Part shown: piece by piece, positions 42,145-50,863 of the stretch
Position numbering within the stretch: the first letter of the stretch is position 1
How the letters are laid out: the number at the start of each line of letters is the position of its first letter
From: CALNBC01 sp040768925
GTDB taxonomy: Bacteria; Bacillota; Clostridia; Christensenellales; CALWSW01
DNA: 64,000 nucleotides
Direction of reading: 5' to 3'
Assembly: GCA_040768925.1 (NCBI GenBank)
Contig: JAXGLZ010000002.1
Location: 620,001-684,000 of the forward strand
Position numbers and translations under genes: made by a program
The notes under the pieces: model-generated
Database searches by the model: none
What the model saw: only the letters and a program-made list of their open reading frames with translations
What the model was told of the DNA's origin: nothing

Positions 42145-43707
42145 ATGAAGAAGACCCTCACTATCGTGCTGGCTCTGGTTCTGGCTCTGAGCATGCTCGC
42201 GTCCTTCGCGTTCGTTCTCAATCCCGGCACCGGCGGAGCCATCAAGCCCGACAAATCCCCCCTCGTAATCACCGGCTTCTTTGTCACAGATAACCTCGCC
42301 ATCGTCGGTGGTGCGCGTGTTTACGCCCCCTTGGCTGACAACACTAGCGCGGCCTATGCAAAGAACGAAGTCATTCGCTTTGCCATCACCATGGACGTGT
42401 TGAACCCCATGATTCCGGCCAACGCCATTGACCCGAACTGGAATACCGCTGAAGACGCCGTGTTGACCGTCACCTCTGACACGGTTGACTTCGCGGTTTC
42501 CGCCATGGCCGGCCAGCAGGCGCTGCATGTGCCTCTTTCGCAGTTGGTGAGTGCCATCAACTCCAGAGTATTAACTACGGAAACCTTCGGCGCCACCCTG
42601 GGCGACACCCCGGCCACCAAGAACGTCCTGACCCTCAAGATTCACCTCGCCGCCGGAGACCCCTCCACCGCCAACTTTGTTGAAGCTCCGGGTGTTAAGG
42701 GTGATCCGATCGCGCTGTTCACCCCCGATGTCACCACCCAGGCGAAGGCTTCCTATGCCTTCATCTTCACCGGCATCACCAAGGGCGAGATCACCGATCA
42801 GGGCCTCGCCAAGCTCGTGACCTCCAAGATCGCCGGCACCGAATTTGAAGACGACGAGGTCATTGCCGTTGTGAAGAACGGTCGCACCTATCTCGTTCAG
42901 AAGGTTGAAGAAGCTAGTGCCGTTGACCCCGGCGTTCTGGTCAAGCATCCCACCATCACCACCGGCCTCAGCCCCGCTTACTATCAGCTCTTCAAGGTCG
43001 GCTACCGCGTGTACCTCGTGACCGCCGAAACGGCCGACGACTACACCGCTATCCCCGTCGCGCAGCTTGACAGCGAAAGCGTCCGGTGGGCTGCCTCCCT
43101 CTTGGACCTTGATGAAGCGGAAGTCGAAGGCCTTGGCTACTCCCTCGGCCTTGAAAAGATCAAGCTTGCGGCTCAGACGGTCGATAAGACCGGCGTGAAT
43201 GCTATGGCTGCTCCCAACGTCGTTCCCGCCAATGATCAGGCCCGCGTGTTCCGCACCGTCCTTTCCGACGGCACCGTCCGCTACATCCTGGGCGACGGCA
43301 CTGCCGTCGAGATTGGCACCGACGCCTTCAACGCCACCGAGCTGGCCCGCCTGAACACCATGCTGGCCGACTTCGGCTTCAGCACCGCAGACAACTACAC
43401 CTATAAGCTCGAGGACAAGTACTTCACCACCGCAGGTGCGGATGCCAACGTTCTGACCGCCACCTACAACAATGGCACCGTCGTTCCCGTTGAGCCCGAC
43501 GAGGAACCCGACGTTGGCGAAGAGACCGACGACGAAGATCTCCCCGATGAGGATCTTGACGAGATCGAGGAAGGCGAAGACGTCATCGAGGACGATGTCC
43601 CCGCTGAGACCGGCGATTTCGCTTCCGACATCGCTATCGCTCTGACCGCTGCCGCCATCGTGGCCGCCGCCGCCCTGGCCTTCGTGATGAAGAAGGCCCG
43701 CGACTAA
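42145..43707 (+). CDS. Exported, probably wall-anchored surface protein with an acidic linker
   Basis: A 520-residue protein. The signal peptide is MKKTLTIVLALVLALSMLAS and continues to about residue 28. A beta-rich, Thr/Val/Ala-rich ectodomain without recognised repeats follows. Residues 448-487 are almost all Glu, Asp and Pro (a spacer), followed by ETGD at 488-491, a hydrophobic segment (about 495-515) and the tail KKARD. That order resembles an LPXTG-like sortase signal (PxxTGD) but lacks the full LPXTG. ATG 42145 follows AAAGGAGAATCCCTC. The consensus promoter and codon bias suggest an abundant protein. Function is unknown. Confidence 0.82.
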   Translation: MKKTLTIVLALVLALSMLASFAFVLNPGTGGAIKPDKSPLVITGFFVTDNLAIVGGARVYAPLADNTSAAYAKNEVIRFAITMDVLNPMIPANAIDPNWNTAEDAVLTVTSDTVDFAVSAMAGQQALHVPLSQLVSAINSRVLTTETFGATLGDTPATKNVLTLKIHLAAGDPSTANFVEAPGVKGDPIALFTPDVTTQAKASYAFIFTGITKGEITDQGLAKLVTSKIAGTEFEDDEVIAVVKNGRTYLVQKVEEASAVDPGVLVKHPTITTGLSPAYYQLFKVGYRVYLVTAETADDYTAIPVAQLDSESVRWAASLLDLDEAEVEGLGYSLGLEKIKLAAQTVDKTGVNAMAAPNVVPANDQARVFRTVLSDGTVRYILGDGTAVEIGTDAFNATELARLNTMLADFGFSTADNYTYKLEDKYFTTAGADANVLTATYNNGTVVPVEPDEEPDVGEETDDEDLPDEDLDEIEEGEDVIEDDVPAETGDFASDIAIALTAAAIVAAAALAFVMKKARD

Positions 43708-43776
43708 TCCGAATTCCCAGTACGATTCGAATTAGCTCAAAAACCCTTTAGCGGGTAACCTGTCCAAGCGCACACT

Positions 43777-43808
43777 GGAGCCGCCCCTTGCCGGGCGGTT
43801 CCTTTTTT
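43777..43808 (+). terminator. Terminator of the surface-protein gene
   Basis: GGAGCCGCCC and GGGCGGTTCC stem followed by six T. Confidence 0.85.
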
Positions 43809-43815
43809 GTATGCC

Positions 43816-43862
43816 AAAAACCCTCCCGCGGCAATCCATTCATCGCCGGGGGAGGGTTTTTT
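43816..43862 (-). terminator. Terminator of the symporter gene
   Basis: AAAAACCCTCCC pairs with GGGAGGGTTTTTT across a 23-base loop that has its own CGGCG/CGCCG pairing. The T-run is on the minus strand. Confidence 0.75.
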
Positions 43863-43945
43863 CATCGGTCGTGGCGCGAAAGGCGTTTTGCAATGCCCTT
43901 CGCGCCCCGCCGTTATGCTGCCGTTGTGCGGTCCGGGCTATTCTT

Positions 43946-45388
43946 TCATACCTTTTTTGGAATCGGCGCGCCGCGCTTTTTATCCTCAAAGTATTCCCTG
44001 GTGGTTTTGATGACAACGCCGGAAAGGCCGAGCAGCGCGATCAGGTTGGGGATCGCCATCAGGCCGTTGAGGGTATCCGCAATGTCCCAGGCGAAGGAAA
44101 GATCCATGGTCGCGCCCGCGATGATAAAGAGCACGAAAAGCACCTGATACGGAATGCGGCTCTTTTTGCCCAAAAGGTATTCCGCGCAGCGCGTGCCGTA
44201 AAGCGACCAGCTCAAGATGGTCGAACCGGCAAAAAGCAGAATGGCGATGGCCACGAACACGCTGGCAAGGCCGCCGCCAAAGGTGCCAGTGAACGCGGCG
44301 GTCGAGAGTTCCGCGCCGTACTTCCCGCCCCAGGAGAAGGCCGTTCCGTCGATCACGCCGCTCATCAGGATCGACAGCGCGGTCAGGGTGCAGATGACGA
44401 TGGTATCCACAAACACCTCAAAGATGCCCCAAAGGCCCTGTTTCACCGGGCTGTCCGTATCCGCGGCGGCGTGGGCCATCGGCGCGGAGCCCAGGCCCGC
44501 CTCGTTTGAAAACACGCCCCGGGAAACGCCGCGTTTCATGGATTCCAGAATCGTGATTCCCACCACGCCGCCCACAACGGCCTGGGGATTGAACGCGCCT
44601 TCGAAAATAGCGGCAAAAACGCTGCCGATATTGCCGATATTCGAAAAGACAATGACCAGCGAACCGATGATATAAAGGCCGCTCATGAAAGGCACGAGCT
44701 TTTCGGTGACGGACCCGATGCGCTTGACCCCGCCGATGATCACCAGCGCGACGATCCCCGCGATGACCGCGCCGATGATCAGTTTCGCGATGAGAAGGGC
44801 GTCCCCGGTCAGCTCGGCGCCGGTAACCGTTCCGATTGCCCCGGTAATCGATCCCGCGATCGTGTTCACCTGGGTGCAGTTGCCGATTCCGAACGCGGCC
44901 AGCGCGCCGAACACGCTGAACACAACCGCCAGCCACTTCCAGTTTTTGCCAAGACCGTTTGTGATGTAATACATCGGGCCGCCGACCCAGTCGCCCTTGT
45001 CGTTGCGCTCGCGGTATTTGATGGCGAGCACGACTTCGGAATATTTGGTCGCCATGCCGAAAAGGGCGGAAACCCACATCCAAAAAACCGCGCCCGGCCC
45101 GCCAAGGGCGATGGCGCCGGCAACGCCCGCGATATTGCCCGTTCCCACCGTGGCCGCAAGGGCGGTCGTCATGGCCTGAAAGGGGGAAACCGCGCCCTTG
45201 TCCTTCACCTCGACGCGCTTACCCAGAGCGCCCACGGTGTTCTTCCACATATAGCCAAAGCGGCGGAACTGCAAGAATCCGCAGCGGGCGGAAAGGTAGA
45301 TGCCTGTCCCCACAATGAGGATCAGCATCACCGGGCCCCAGGCGATATTGGCGTTGATCCAATCGTTCACTGACTTGATAAATTCCAT
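43946..45388 (-). CDS. Sodium:alanine (amino acid) symporter, AGCS family
   Basis: A 480-residue membrane transporter with about eleven transmembrane helices. AGCS signatures are FLQFRRFGYMWKNT, AMTTALAATVGTGNIAGVAG (substrate and Na+ binding), GGPGAVFWMWVSALFGMATK, GPMYYITNGLGKNWKWLA and VFSNEAGLGSAPMAHAAA. It imports alanine, glycine or a related amino acid with Na+. ATG 45388 has a CCGGAGGTCAAC site before it. A TATACT-type -10 lies on the minus strand near 45441, with a poor -35. Monocistronic. Confidence 0.95.
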   Translation of the reverse strand: MEFIKSVNDWINANIAWGPVMLILIVGTGIYLSARCGFLQFRRFGYMWKNTVGALGKRVEVKDKGAVSPFQAMTTALAATVGTGNIAGVAGAIALGGPGAVFWMWVSALFGMATKYSEVVLAIKYRERNDKGDWVGGPMYYITNGLGKNWKWLAVVFSVFGALAAFGIGNCTQVNTIAGSITGAIGTVTGAELTGDALLIAKLIIGAVIAGIVALVIIGGVKRIGSVTEKLVPFMSGLYIIGSLVIVFSNIGNIGSVFAAIFEGAFNPQAVVGGVVGITILESMKRGVSRGVFSNEAGLGSAPMAHAAADTDSPVKQGLWGIFEVFVDTIVICTLTALSILMSGVIDGTAFSWGGKYGAELSTAAFTGTFGGGLASVFVAIAILLFAGSTILSWSLYGTRCAEYLLGKKSRIPYQVLFVLFIIAGATMDLSFAWDIADTLNGLMAIPNLIALLGLSGVVIKTTREYFEDKKRGAPIPKKV

Positions 45389-45725
45389 GTTGACCTCCGG
45401 AAAATAAGATAATCATGAAATGAACAATGTATGTTAATGCAGTATACCATAATACGTTAAAGTGTTGAATAGCATGTGCGATTTTATTCTGCGCAAAATC
45501 CGGTTTTCTGCTCTCCTGCGCCGATTTTTCAGCGCTTTTTTGCCGGGGATGCGCCGTGCGCGGTCCGGGACAGGCGGCCGGCGCGCCCGCCGCCCCGAAA
45601 CAGGCTGAGACCGCCGCCGCTTTGCTGGCGAAGGGTTTCATGCGAAGGGAATGAATCGCAAACGGCGTCATAACAATAGAAACGGTTCTTTTCAAAATTA
45701 ACGCCGCAAACAGGCCCGATTTTGT

Positions 45726-45754
45726 TTGACACTTGAAAAGCAAACAGATATAGT
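45726..45754 (+). promoter_or_regulatory. Promoter of the 45789 gene
   Basis: Perfect TTGACA (45726-45731), 17 bases, TATAGT (45749-45754). The 400-base divergent region before it (45389-45725) has no supported gene. Confidence 0.85.
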
Positions 45755-45788
45755 AAAATATGTAATTATCTTGATGGAGGTAGGCCTT

Positions 45789-46331
45789 ATGAAACTGAAA
45801 AATAAGACTATTTATTCCCTTATTGCGGCCGCGCTAGGACTGATCGGTTTCTTTTTTGGATTCGTGAGCGTAAGCGCGTATGGTTTCGGCTATTCGTTCA
45901 GCGGATTCCAAACCGCCTTTATGTTCGACGGCGCATCGATCCTCATTTTCTTTGCCTTCCTGCTTGCGATCGCCGGCGTTGTGCTGATGTTTTTGCGGAT
46001 GGACTTCTTTTCCGGCATCGCGTTTTTTGCCACCGCCCTCCTGATCCTCATCTTCCGCATAACCATGCCTTATGGCGGATTCGGGATCTGGTGGTGCATC
46101 ATTTTCTTCCTTGCCGCCGGCGTTTTTACCGCCTTTGGCGACAGGATCCCCCTTCCCGTCATCAACGTGGATCAGATCAGGGAAAAAACGGCCGCCAGCT
46201 TCAAGAACGCGCAGCAGCAGGGCCAGAGCGGCGCTGAAGGCGCCCAGCCCGGCGCATCCTTCTGCGTCAACTGCGGAACAAAGCTGGATAACGACGTTCG
46301 CTTCTGCCCGAATTGCGGCGCCAGGCGCTGA
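45789..46331 (+). CDS. Four-TM membrane protein with a C-terminal zinc ribbon
   Basis: A 180-residue protein. Four hydrophobic segments (about 8-27, 47-66, 72-92 and 98-116) are followed by a Gln-rich cytosolic linker and a zinc ribbon, FCVNCGTKLDNDVRFCPNCG. The ribbon resembles the zinc_ribbon_2 domain found on many uncharacterised clostridial membrane proteins. ATG 45789 follows GGAGGTAGGCCTT. The open frame begins at 45726 only because the -35 TTG looks like a start. Function is unknown. Confidence 0.82.
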   Translation: MKLKNKTIYSLIAAALGLIGFFFGFVSVSAYGFGYSFSGFQTAFMFDGASILIFFAFLLAIAGVVLMFLRMDFFSGIAFFATALLILIFRITMPYGGFGIWWCIIFFLAAGVFTAFGDRIPLPVINVDQIREKTAASFKNAQQQGQSGAEGAQPGASFCVNCGTKLDNDVRFCPNCGARR

Positions 46332-46347
46332 AGCCAACCCACACGGC

Positions 46348-46374
46348 AGGCCGGAGTTGTTCCGGCCTTTTTTT
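46348..46374 (+). terminator. Terminator of the 45789 gene
   Basis: AGGCCGGA-GTTGT-TCCGGCCT followed by seven T. Confidence 0.9.
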
Positions 46375-46383
46375 GTGCGGCGA

Positions 46384-46413
46384 TTGACCTTGGCTTTGCC
46401 GGGGTGTTATAAT
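46384..46413 (+). promoter_or_regulatory. Promoter of the DtxR-family gene
   Basis: TTGACC (46384-46389), 18 bases, perfect TATAAT (46408-46413). Confidence 0.75.
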
Positions 46414-46460
46414 GCGGTAAACCCCAACTAACAATTCATCCGATCCGTCAGGAGTATAAA

Positions 46461-46868
46461 ATGTCCGACTGCGTCAAGATCTCCACTTCCAGCGAGAATT
46501 ATCTGGAGGCCATCTACAATCTTTCGAAGGATTGCGGCTCTGTTCGCTCGATCGACGTTGCCAACGGCCTGGGCGTGAGCAAGGCCAGCGTCAACAAGGC
46601 CGTGAGCATCCTTCGGGAAGCGGGCATGGTCGAGCAGGAGCTTTACGGCGCGATCACGCTGACCCCCCTGGGCGAAACCCGGGCCAGGGAAGTCTTTCAC
46701 CGCCACTGCACGATCAAGCGCTTTTTGATCAGGATTCTCGGCGTTCCGGAAAAAGTGGCCGAGGAAGACGCCTGCCGGATGGAACATGTGATCAGCGGGG
46801 AAACCATGCGCCTTTTGACCGATTATCTCGAAAGCCGGCTGGGGGACGACGCCTGCCCGAAGGACTGA
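46461..46868 (+). CDS. DtxR/MntR-family metal-dependent transcriptional regulator
   Basis: A 135-residue regulator. The winged helix-turn-helix spans about 10-70 (SENYLEAIYNLS, VRSIDVANGLGVSKASVNKA, LREAGMVEQELYGAITLTPL). The helical dimerisation part has the metal-ligand pattern EEDACRMEHVISGET with Glu, Cys, Glu and His. It lacks the SH3-like C-terminal domain, so it is the short MntR-like type. It should sense Fe(II) or Mn(II). No metal transporter is adjacent, so the target is elsewhere. ATG 46461 follows AGGAGTATAAA. Confidence 0.9.
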   Translation: MSDCVKISTSSENYLEAIYNLSKDCGSVRSIDVANGLGVSKASVNKAVSILREAGMVEQELYGAITLTPLGETRAREVFHRHCTIKRFLIRILGVPEKVAEEDACRMEHVISGETMRLLTDYLESRLGDDACPKD

Positions 46869-46922
46869 GAAAACGGGCGCCGCATACGCCGCCGGACCCG
46901 ACGCGGCCTTGAAACACCATTG

Positions 46923-46961
46923 AGAAGAGCGTCCCGCGGATGCGGGGCGCTCTTCTTTTTT
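46923..46961. terminator. Terminator between the DtxR gene and the FMN lipoprotein gene
   Basis: AGAAGAGCGTCCCGC-GGAT-GCGGGGCGCTCTTC followed by six T. This serves the plus strand well. Confidence 0.9.
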
Positions 46962-47001
46962 GGACATGCCTTTGGGGCATTTGGCCCTGGGTTATTCTCC
47001 T

Positions 47002-47388
47002 TCAGGATTTCCCGGCAATCTCGTCATACGCTTCCCGGGCGGCCTTCAGTATCGCGTTTGATGTGACTGTGCAGCCCGCAACGGCGTCAACCGCAACCGA
47101 ATTGGCCTGAAGGATACTTTCGGGAATCGTTTTGACCGCGTTCGTGCCGATCCCTTCGGTTTCGTCCGGCGCATCCACAAGGCATTCGGTGATTGTGCCG
47201 TTTTCCACCGTCAGCGTAACGGTGATCTCGCCGCCGAATCCTTCTGCTTTTGCGCTTGCCGTGTTTTCGGAAGGGCTGTTTGAACCAGCTCCTTCCGGAT
47301 CCTTGTTCGCCGGGCCCGCGTCTTTGGAACAGCCGGCAAAGCCCGCCGTCAGCAAAGCGCAGACCAAGAGACAAACCACTCTTTTCAA
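47002..47388 (-). CDS. Small FMN-binding lipoprotein
   Basis: A 128-residue lipoprotein. The signal peptide has lipobox FAGC with Cys20, then a Ser/Asn-rich linker and an FMN_bind domain (about 45-125) with GEITVTLTVENGTITECLVD and VAVDAVAGCTVTSNAIL, where Ser/Thr after AVAGC corresponds to the flavinylation site. The start is TTG at 47388, chosen because AAGGAG lies eight bases upstream and the hydrophobic signal begins there. It follows the FAD reductase gene by 109 bases, so the two probably act together as a split version of the fused protein at 37110-40271. Confidence 0.88.
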   Translation of the reverse strand: MKRVVCLLVCALLTAGFAGCSKDAGPANKDPEGAGSNSPSENTASAKAEGFGGEITVTLTVENGTITECLVDAPDETEGIGTNAVKTIPESILQANSVAVDAVAGCTVTSNAILKAAREAYDEIAGKS

Positions 47389-47497
47389 AACATAAACTCC
47401 TTTTCGCGTTCCGCGGGAACGCGTTTTCTGTTGCCGGTGCAAATGCCCGCTGCCTGTTCAGCGGCAGAAGCTCCCTTACTTTGAACCGTGGCCGAAC

Positions 47498-49069
47498 TCA
47501 GACCTTTTCGCTTGCGGCCGTCTGTCCGGCCCTTCTGCCAAAGGTGATCGCAACGGAAACGGCGGTTCCGGAGCCGGGGTAGAGCTTGCCCCTCCAGCCG
47601 GAGGTGGTGCTGCCTGCGGCAAAGAGGCCGGGGATCGCCTCGTCCCACTGGCTGATGACCTGGCCAAAGGTGTCGGTGATCAGCCCGCCGGCGGTATCGC
47701 AGGTTGCGGGAACGGTCTTCGCGGCATAGAATGGCGCTTTGATCACTTCGCCCAAGCCGGTAGCGCGGCCAAAATCGTCGTCCTTGCCGTTGCGCGTCAT
47801 TTCGTTGTAATGGGCCACCGTTTCGGCCAGCACTGCCGGGTCCACGCCGATCTGCGCCGCCAGCCCTTCTATGGTGTCGTCCCTGAACATCACCCCGCGC
47901 TCGATCTCGCTTTCACAGCCCGGGGAGCAGGCGGGCACCGTGATGACGGAGCTGCCCATATCGGTGATGGTCTGATCCCAGATGCACCAGACGTATCCGC
48001 CGTCCTGGGCCGCGATCTGGCCGCACTGGTACTCGTAATACAGATCCTCCGCCATGTGGCGCCTACCGTCTTTCGAAACGAAGACGCAGGGAAGCTGCCA
48101 GATGGCGATGACCATGCAGGGGCACATTTCTTCCGTGATCTGAGTGCCGATCGTATCCGCCTGGGTGACCCACATGTTGCCGATCTTTGCGCCCACGGCC
48201 ATGCCCATTTTGATGCCGTCTCCCTGCTGGTGGGAGGAGCCGAAGGAACCGCCGGTGGCCAGGTCCGGCTTGAAGGACTTGATCCACTCCTTGTTGCGGG
48301 AGAAGCCCGCCGTGCACAGGATGACGCCCTTGTTCGCGCGGTACGTTCCCTGGTCTGTGATCACGCCGACGACGCGGCCGGTTTTGTTGGTGATCAGCCG
48401 CTGGGCGGTGGTCTTGAATTTGACTTCTCCCCCCTTTTCCACGACCTTGTTATACAGCACTTCGCAGATGGAGGAACCGCTGTTTTCAGCGGTGATGCAG
48501 CCCCTGGGAACGACGGGCGCCACGTCCTCATACCCCGTTTCGTTGCCGGACATATACAGCTTGTCCACCGGGAAATTCACGCCGAGATCGATGAGCCAAT
48601 CCAGGGTGCTCCCGGATTCTTCCGCCCACACGTCCATCATCGCGGGGTCTTCAAATCCGCCGCCCACCGCTTCCAGATACTTTCTGAAATTCGCTTTCGA
48701 ATCCTGCACGCCGGCCGCCTGCTGGATGGAGCTTTCCGCAGCCATCACCACGCCGCCGCACAGGGCCGTGTTGGATTTGAGGTGGTTGTTCTCATGCTCA
48801 AGGACCAGAGTGGAGCACCCGGCCGCCAAAGCCTCATAGGCCGCGGCAAGCCCGGCCCCGCCCGCGCCGACGACGATCACGTCATACTTGCCGTCATAGT
48901 TCATGGCTTCGTCCGTTGTCAGCGTCGCGACGCCCGTTCCGCCGGTATGGGTCGCCGCGCCCTCGGTGCTTGTCGGGGCGCATCCGCCCAGAAAGCCCGC
49001 GGCGGCAATGCCCACGGCGCCGGCGGCCATGCCTTTGCAGAAATCCCGTCTTGAAATCTCTTTTTTCAT
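47498..49069 (-). CDS. Tat-exported FAD-dependent reductase (fumarate reductase flavoprotein family)
   Basis: A 523-residue protein. The signal peptide has the twin-arginine motif SRRDFCKGM and a lipobox FLGGC (Cys30), so it is exported folded and lipidated. The FAD_binding_2 domain has YDVIVVGAGGAGLAAAYEAL and ends IPGLFAAGSTTSGW. The substrate pocket residues around TCDTAGGLITD do not show the canonical His of fumarate reductase, so another electron acceptor is likely. Partner: the FMN lipoprotein downstream. A TetR gene is divergent, with an operator overlapping this promoter. Confidence 0.92.
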   Translation of the reverse strand: MKKEISRRDFCKGMAAGAVGIAAAGFLGGCAPTSTEGAATHTGGTGVATLTTDEAMNYDGKYDVIVVGAGGAGLAAAYEALAAGCSTLVLEHENNHLKSNTALCGGVVMAAESSIQQAAGVQDSKANFRKYLEAVGGGFEDPAMMDVWAEESGSTLDWLIDLGVNFPVDKLYMSGNETGYEDVAPVVPRGCITAENSGSSICEVLYNKVVEKGGEVKFKTTAQRLITNKTGRVVGVITDQGTYRANKGVILCTAGFSRNKEWIKSFKPDLATGGSFGSSHQQGDGIKMGMAVGAKIGNMWVTQADTIGTQITEEMCPCMVIAIWQLPCVFVSKDGRRHMAEDLYYEYQCGQIAAQDGGYVWCIWDQTITDMGSSVITVPACSPGCESEIERGVMFRDDTIEGLAAQIGVDPAVLAETVAHYNEMTRNGKDDDFGRATGLGEVIKAPFYAAKTVPATCDTAGGLITDTFGQVISQWDEAIPGLFAAGSTTSGWRGKLYPGSGTAVSVAITFGRRAGQTAASEKV

Positions 49070-49133
49070 GTCCTTCTCGCTCCTTATTCTTTTGTGGGGT
49101 GCAGGTATCCGACCAGGAATTGATAACGAATCA

Positions 49134-49147
49134 TTTACACGTGTAAA
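49134..49147. promoter_or_regulatory. Perfect palindromic TetR operator
   Basis: TTTACACGTGTAAA is a perfect 14-base inverted repeat, flanked by AATC and GATT which extend the symmetry with a one-base offset. It lies 10 bases downstream of the -10 box of the flavoprotein promoter, so binding would block its start. Confidence 0.85.
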
Positions 49148-49157
49148 GATTATCTAA

Positions 49158-49186
49158 ATAATATCCGCTTGCCATGGATTTGTCAA
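49158..49186 (-). promoter_or_regulatory. Promoter of the Tat flavoprotein unit
   Basis: On the minus strand perfect TTGACA (49181-49186), 17 bases, TATTAT (49158-49163). Confidence 0.85.
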
Positions 49187-49273
49187 GCTCGGTTTGCGCG
49201 ATTTCGGCAAGGGTGCGAAAAGCGGTGATTTGTGCTATAGTTAAGGCATCCCAACTTGATCAGGCGGTAACAT

Positions 49274-49852
49274 ATGGAAAACCCAATCAAACAAAGAATC
49301 ATCGATCAGGCGATCGTCCTTTTTCGCACCCAGAACCCGCAGCATATTTCGGTCAGCGAAATCTGCCAGGCCTGCAACATCACCAGGCCGACTTTTTACA
49401 AGTATTTTAAGAACAAAGACGCCCTTTTTACCTATTTTTATAAATACATGGGGGATATCATTGAAAAAGAAATGATCAATCTGGTGTGCGAAAACTCCTA
49501 TGTGGAACAGCTTTGGTATATTTTTGACAGTTTTATCACGTATGTCGAGGAATTCGGCGCGGACTTCATCTCCCAGCTTTTGATCGCCAATATGAAGGAA
49601 AAAGTGCTTTCCTTCGAGATTCTCGACAATCTGCTGAACGTTGCCGCCAGCCTGATCGAAAAAGCCCTGAAGGTCGGGCAGATCAAAAACAACACGTCCG
49701 ACCCCGCGGGGCTTTATGTTGTGCTTTGCCGGTATTACGACGGCTGCGTGCAGTATTGGTGCAGCCAAAAAGGCGAAACGGACGTGCGAAAGCAAATCCG
49801 GCAGGGCTTTGACCTTATTTTGGATGTTTCCCCGGAATTCCTGAAGGGCTGA
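49274..49852 (+). CDS. TetR-family regulator divergent from the flavoprotein reductase
   Basis: A 192-residue regulator. The DNA-binding domain is KQRIIDQAIVLFRTQNPQHI and CNITRPTFYKYFKNKDALFT, the typical FYKYFKNK recognition helix. The C-terminal part is helical and AT-richer in coding than its neighbours. It faces the reductase gene across 204 bases holding the palindrome at 49134-49147, so it is the likely repressor of that unit. A TATAGT -10 lies at 49236-49241 with a weak -35. Confidence 0.92.
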   Translation: MENPIKQRIIDQAIVLFRTQNPQHISVSEICQACNITRPTFYKYFKNKDALFTYFYKYMGDIIEKEMINLVCENSYVEQLWYIFDSFITYVEEFGADFISQLLIANMKEKVLSFEILDNLLNVAASLIEKALKVGQIKNNTSDPAGLYVVLCRYYDGCVQYWCSQKGETDVRKQIRQGFDLILDVSPEFLKG

Positions 49853-49925
49853 CCCGTCGCCTTCCTCATCAATTTGAAACAGCGCGTGCACTCCCGGCTT
49901 TTGCGCCATGCGCAGCCGGCTGAAA

Positions 49926-49963
49926 ACGAAAAACCATCGGAGGAAACCCCGATGGTTTTTCGT
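49926..49963 (+). terminator. Terminator of the TetR gene
   Basis: ACGAAAAACCATCGG pairs with CCGATGGTTTTTCGT around AGGAAACC. Confidence 0.8.
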
Positions 49964-49994
49964 CTTTGCCGCCAAACGGATTCCCCGGCCCAAA

Positions 49995-50034
49995 AAAGAA
50001 CCGCGCTCTGGCATACGCCGGGGCGCGGTTCTTT
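49995..50034 (-). terminator. Terminator of the HAD phosphatase gene
   Basis: AAAGAACCGCGC and GCGCGGTTCTTT stem. The A-run on the plus strand gives a T-run for the minus transcript. Confidence 0.8.
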
Positions 50035-50048
50035 AAAAACGTCTTTAT

Positions 50049-50675
50049 TTATCCGCCAAAAACCAGGCGGATGACCTCTTGCGGCTTTTCGATCCTGTAT
50101 TTCACGTGGGGCACCTTTTCCGGCTGGATGCAGCCCCAAAGGGCCAGGGCGAAATCCACCCCCGCGGCCTCGCAGCAAAGGGAATCCGCCGGGCCGTCCC
50201 CAATATAAAGAATGTTTTGCGGCTGCCCGCCGGAGCGCTCGCAGTAAAGCCTAAGCGCTTCCGGATCGGGCTTGGGCTTTTCCACGTCCCCGGCCAGCAC
50301 AATATGGTCAAAATACGGCCGAAGCTTTTTGACGCAATCGTCGTACATCTCCCGCTCGGTGCGGGAAGAGACGATCCCAAGAATGATTCCCCTTTTTTTC
50401 AGTTCCTCGACGGTTTCAAGAACGCCGGAATAAATCTCAAAACCCGTCGGATCCTCGTCGATCAGTTCGTTCCATCTTTTTTCCGCCGCGGCGAAGTCCG
50501 AATATCCGAAATAATCCAAAATACCGGTGGTCGGCAGCCCCATAAAGTGCTGATGCAGCTCTTCTGTCAGCACGATCCCCTTTTCTTCCAGCAGCATGAC
50601 CCCAAGGGAGCGGAGGATCGCCCCGCCGGAGTTGATCATGGTGTTGTCAATATCCCAAATAACGTGCGTATACAT
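50049..50675 (-). CDS. HAD family hydrolase, phosphoglycolate phosphatase-like
   Basis: A 208-residue HAD phosphatase. Motif I is VIWDIDNTMINSGG (nucleophile Asp and acid Asp), motif II is ILGIVSSRTE, motif III Lys lies in VEKPKPDPEAL, and motif IV is LYIGDGPADSLCCEAAG. The helical cap lies between about 20 and 80. Natural substrates of this subgroup are sugar phosphates or phosphoglycolate. I choose Met at 50675 because MYTHVIWDIDN is the normal family start. The upstream frame to 50753 contains a TATGAT-like promoter element. Confidence 0.87.
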   Translation of the reverse strand: MYTHVIWDIDNTMINSGGAILRSLGVMLLEEKGIVLTEELHQHFMGLPTTGILDYFGYSDFAAAEKRWNELIDEDPTGFEIYSGVLETVEELKKRGIILGIVSSRTEREMYDDCVKKLRPYFDHIVLAGDVEKPKPDPEALRLYCERSGGQPQNILYIGDGPADSLCCEAAGVDFALALWGCIQPEKVPHVKYRIEKPQEVIRLVFGG

Positions 50676-50784
50676 CTTCTTTTGGCAGTTCTCCACAATG
50701 TATTTGTCATATATCATAACAGGATCGGAGTGAAAATGCCACAGTCTGAACACGATTGGTCACAAAAATGTTGGGGTTTTTCCG

Positions 50785-50812
50785 TTGATCTGCCCAAAAG
50801 TTATGTGATACT
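50785..50812 (+). promoter_or_regulatory. Candidate promoter of the HtrA gene
   Basis: TTGATC (50785-50790) and GATACT (50807-50812) with a 16-base spacer, 51 bases before the ATG. Confidence 0.5.
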
Positions 50813-50863
50813 CTCATCATGCGAAGGATAAGATAGCCACATTGGTACGAAAGGAGACCTGAA

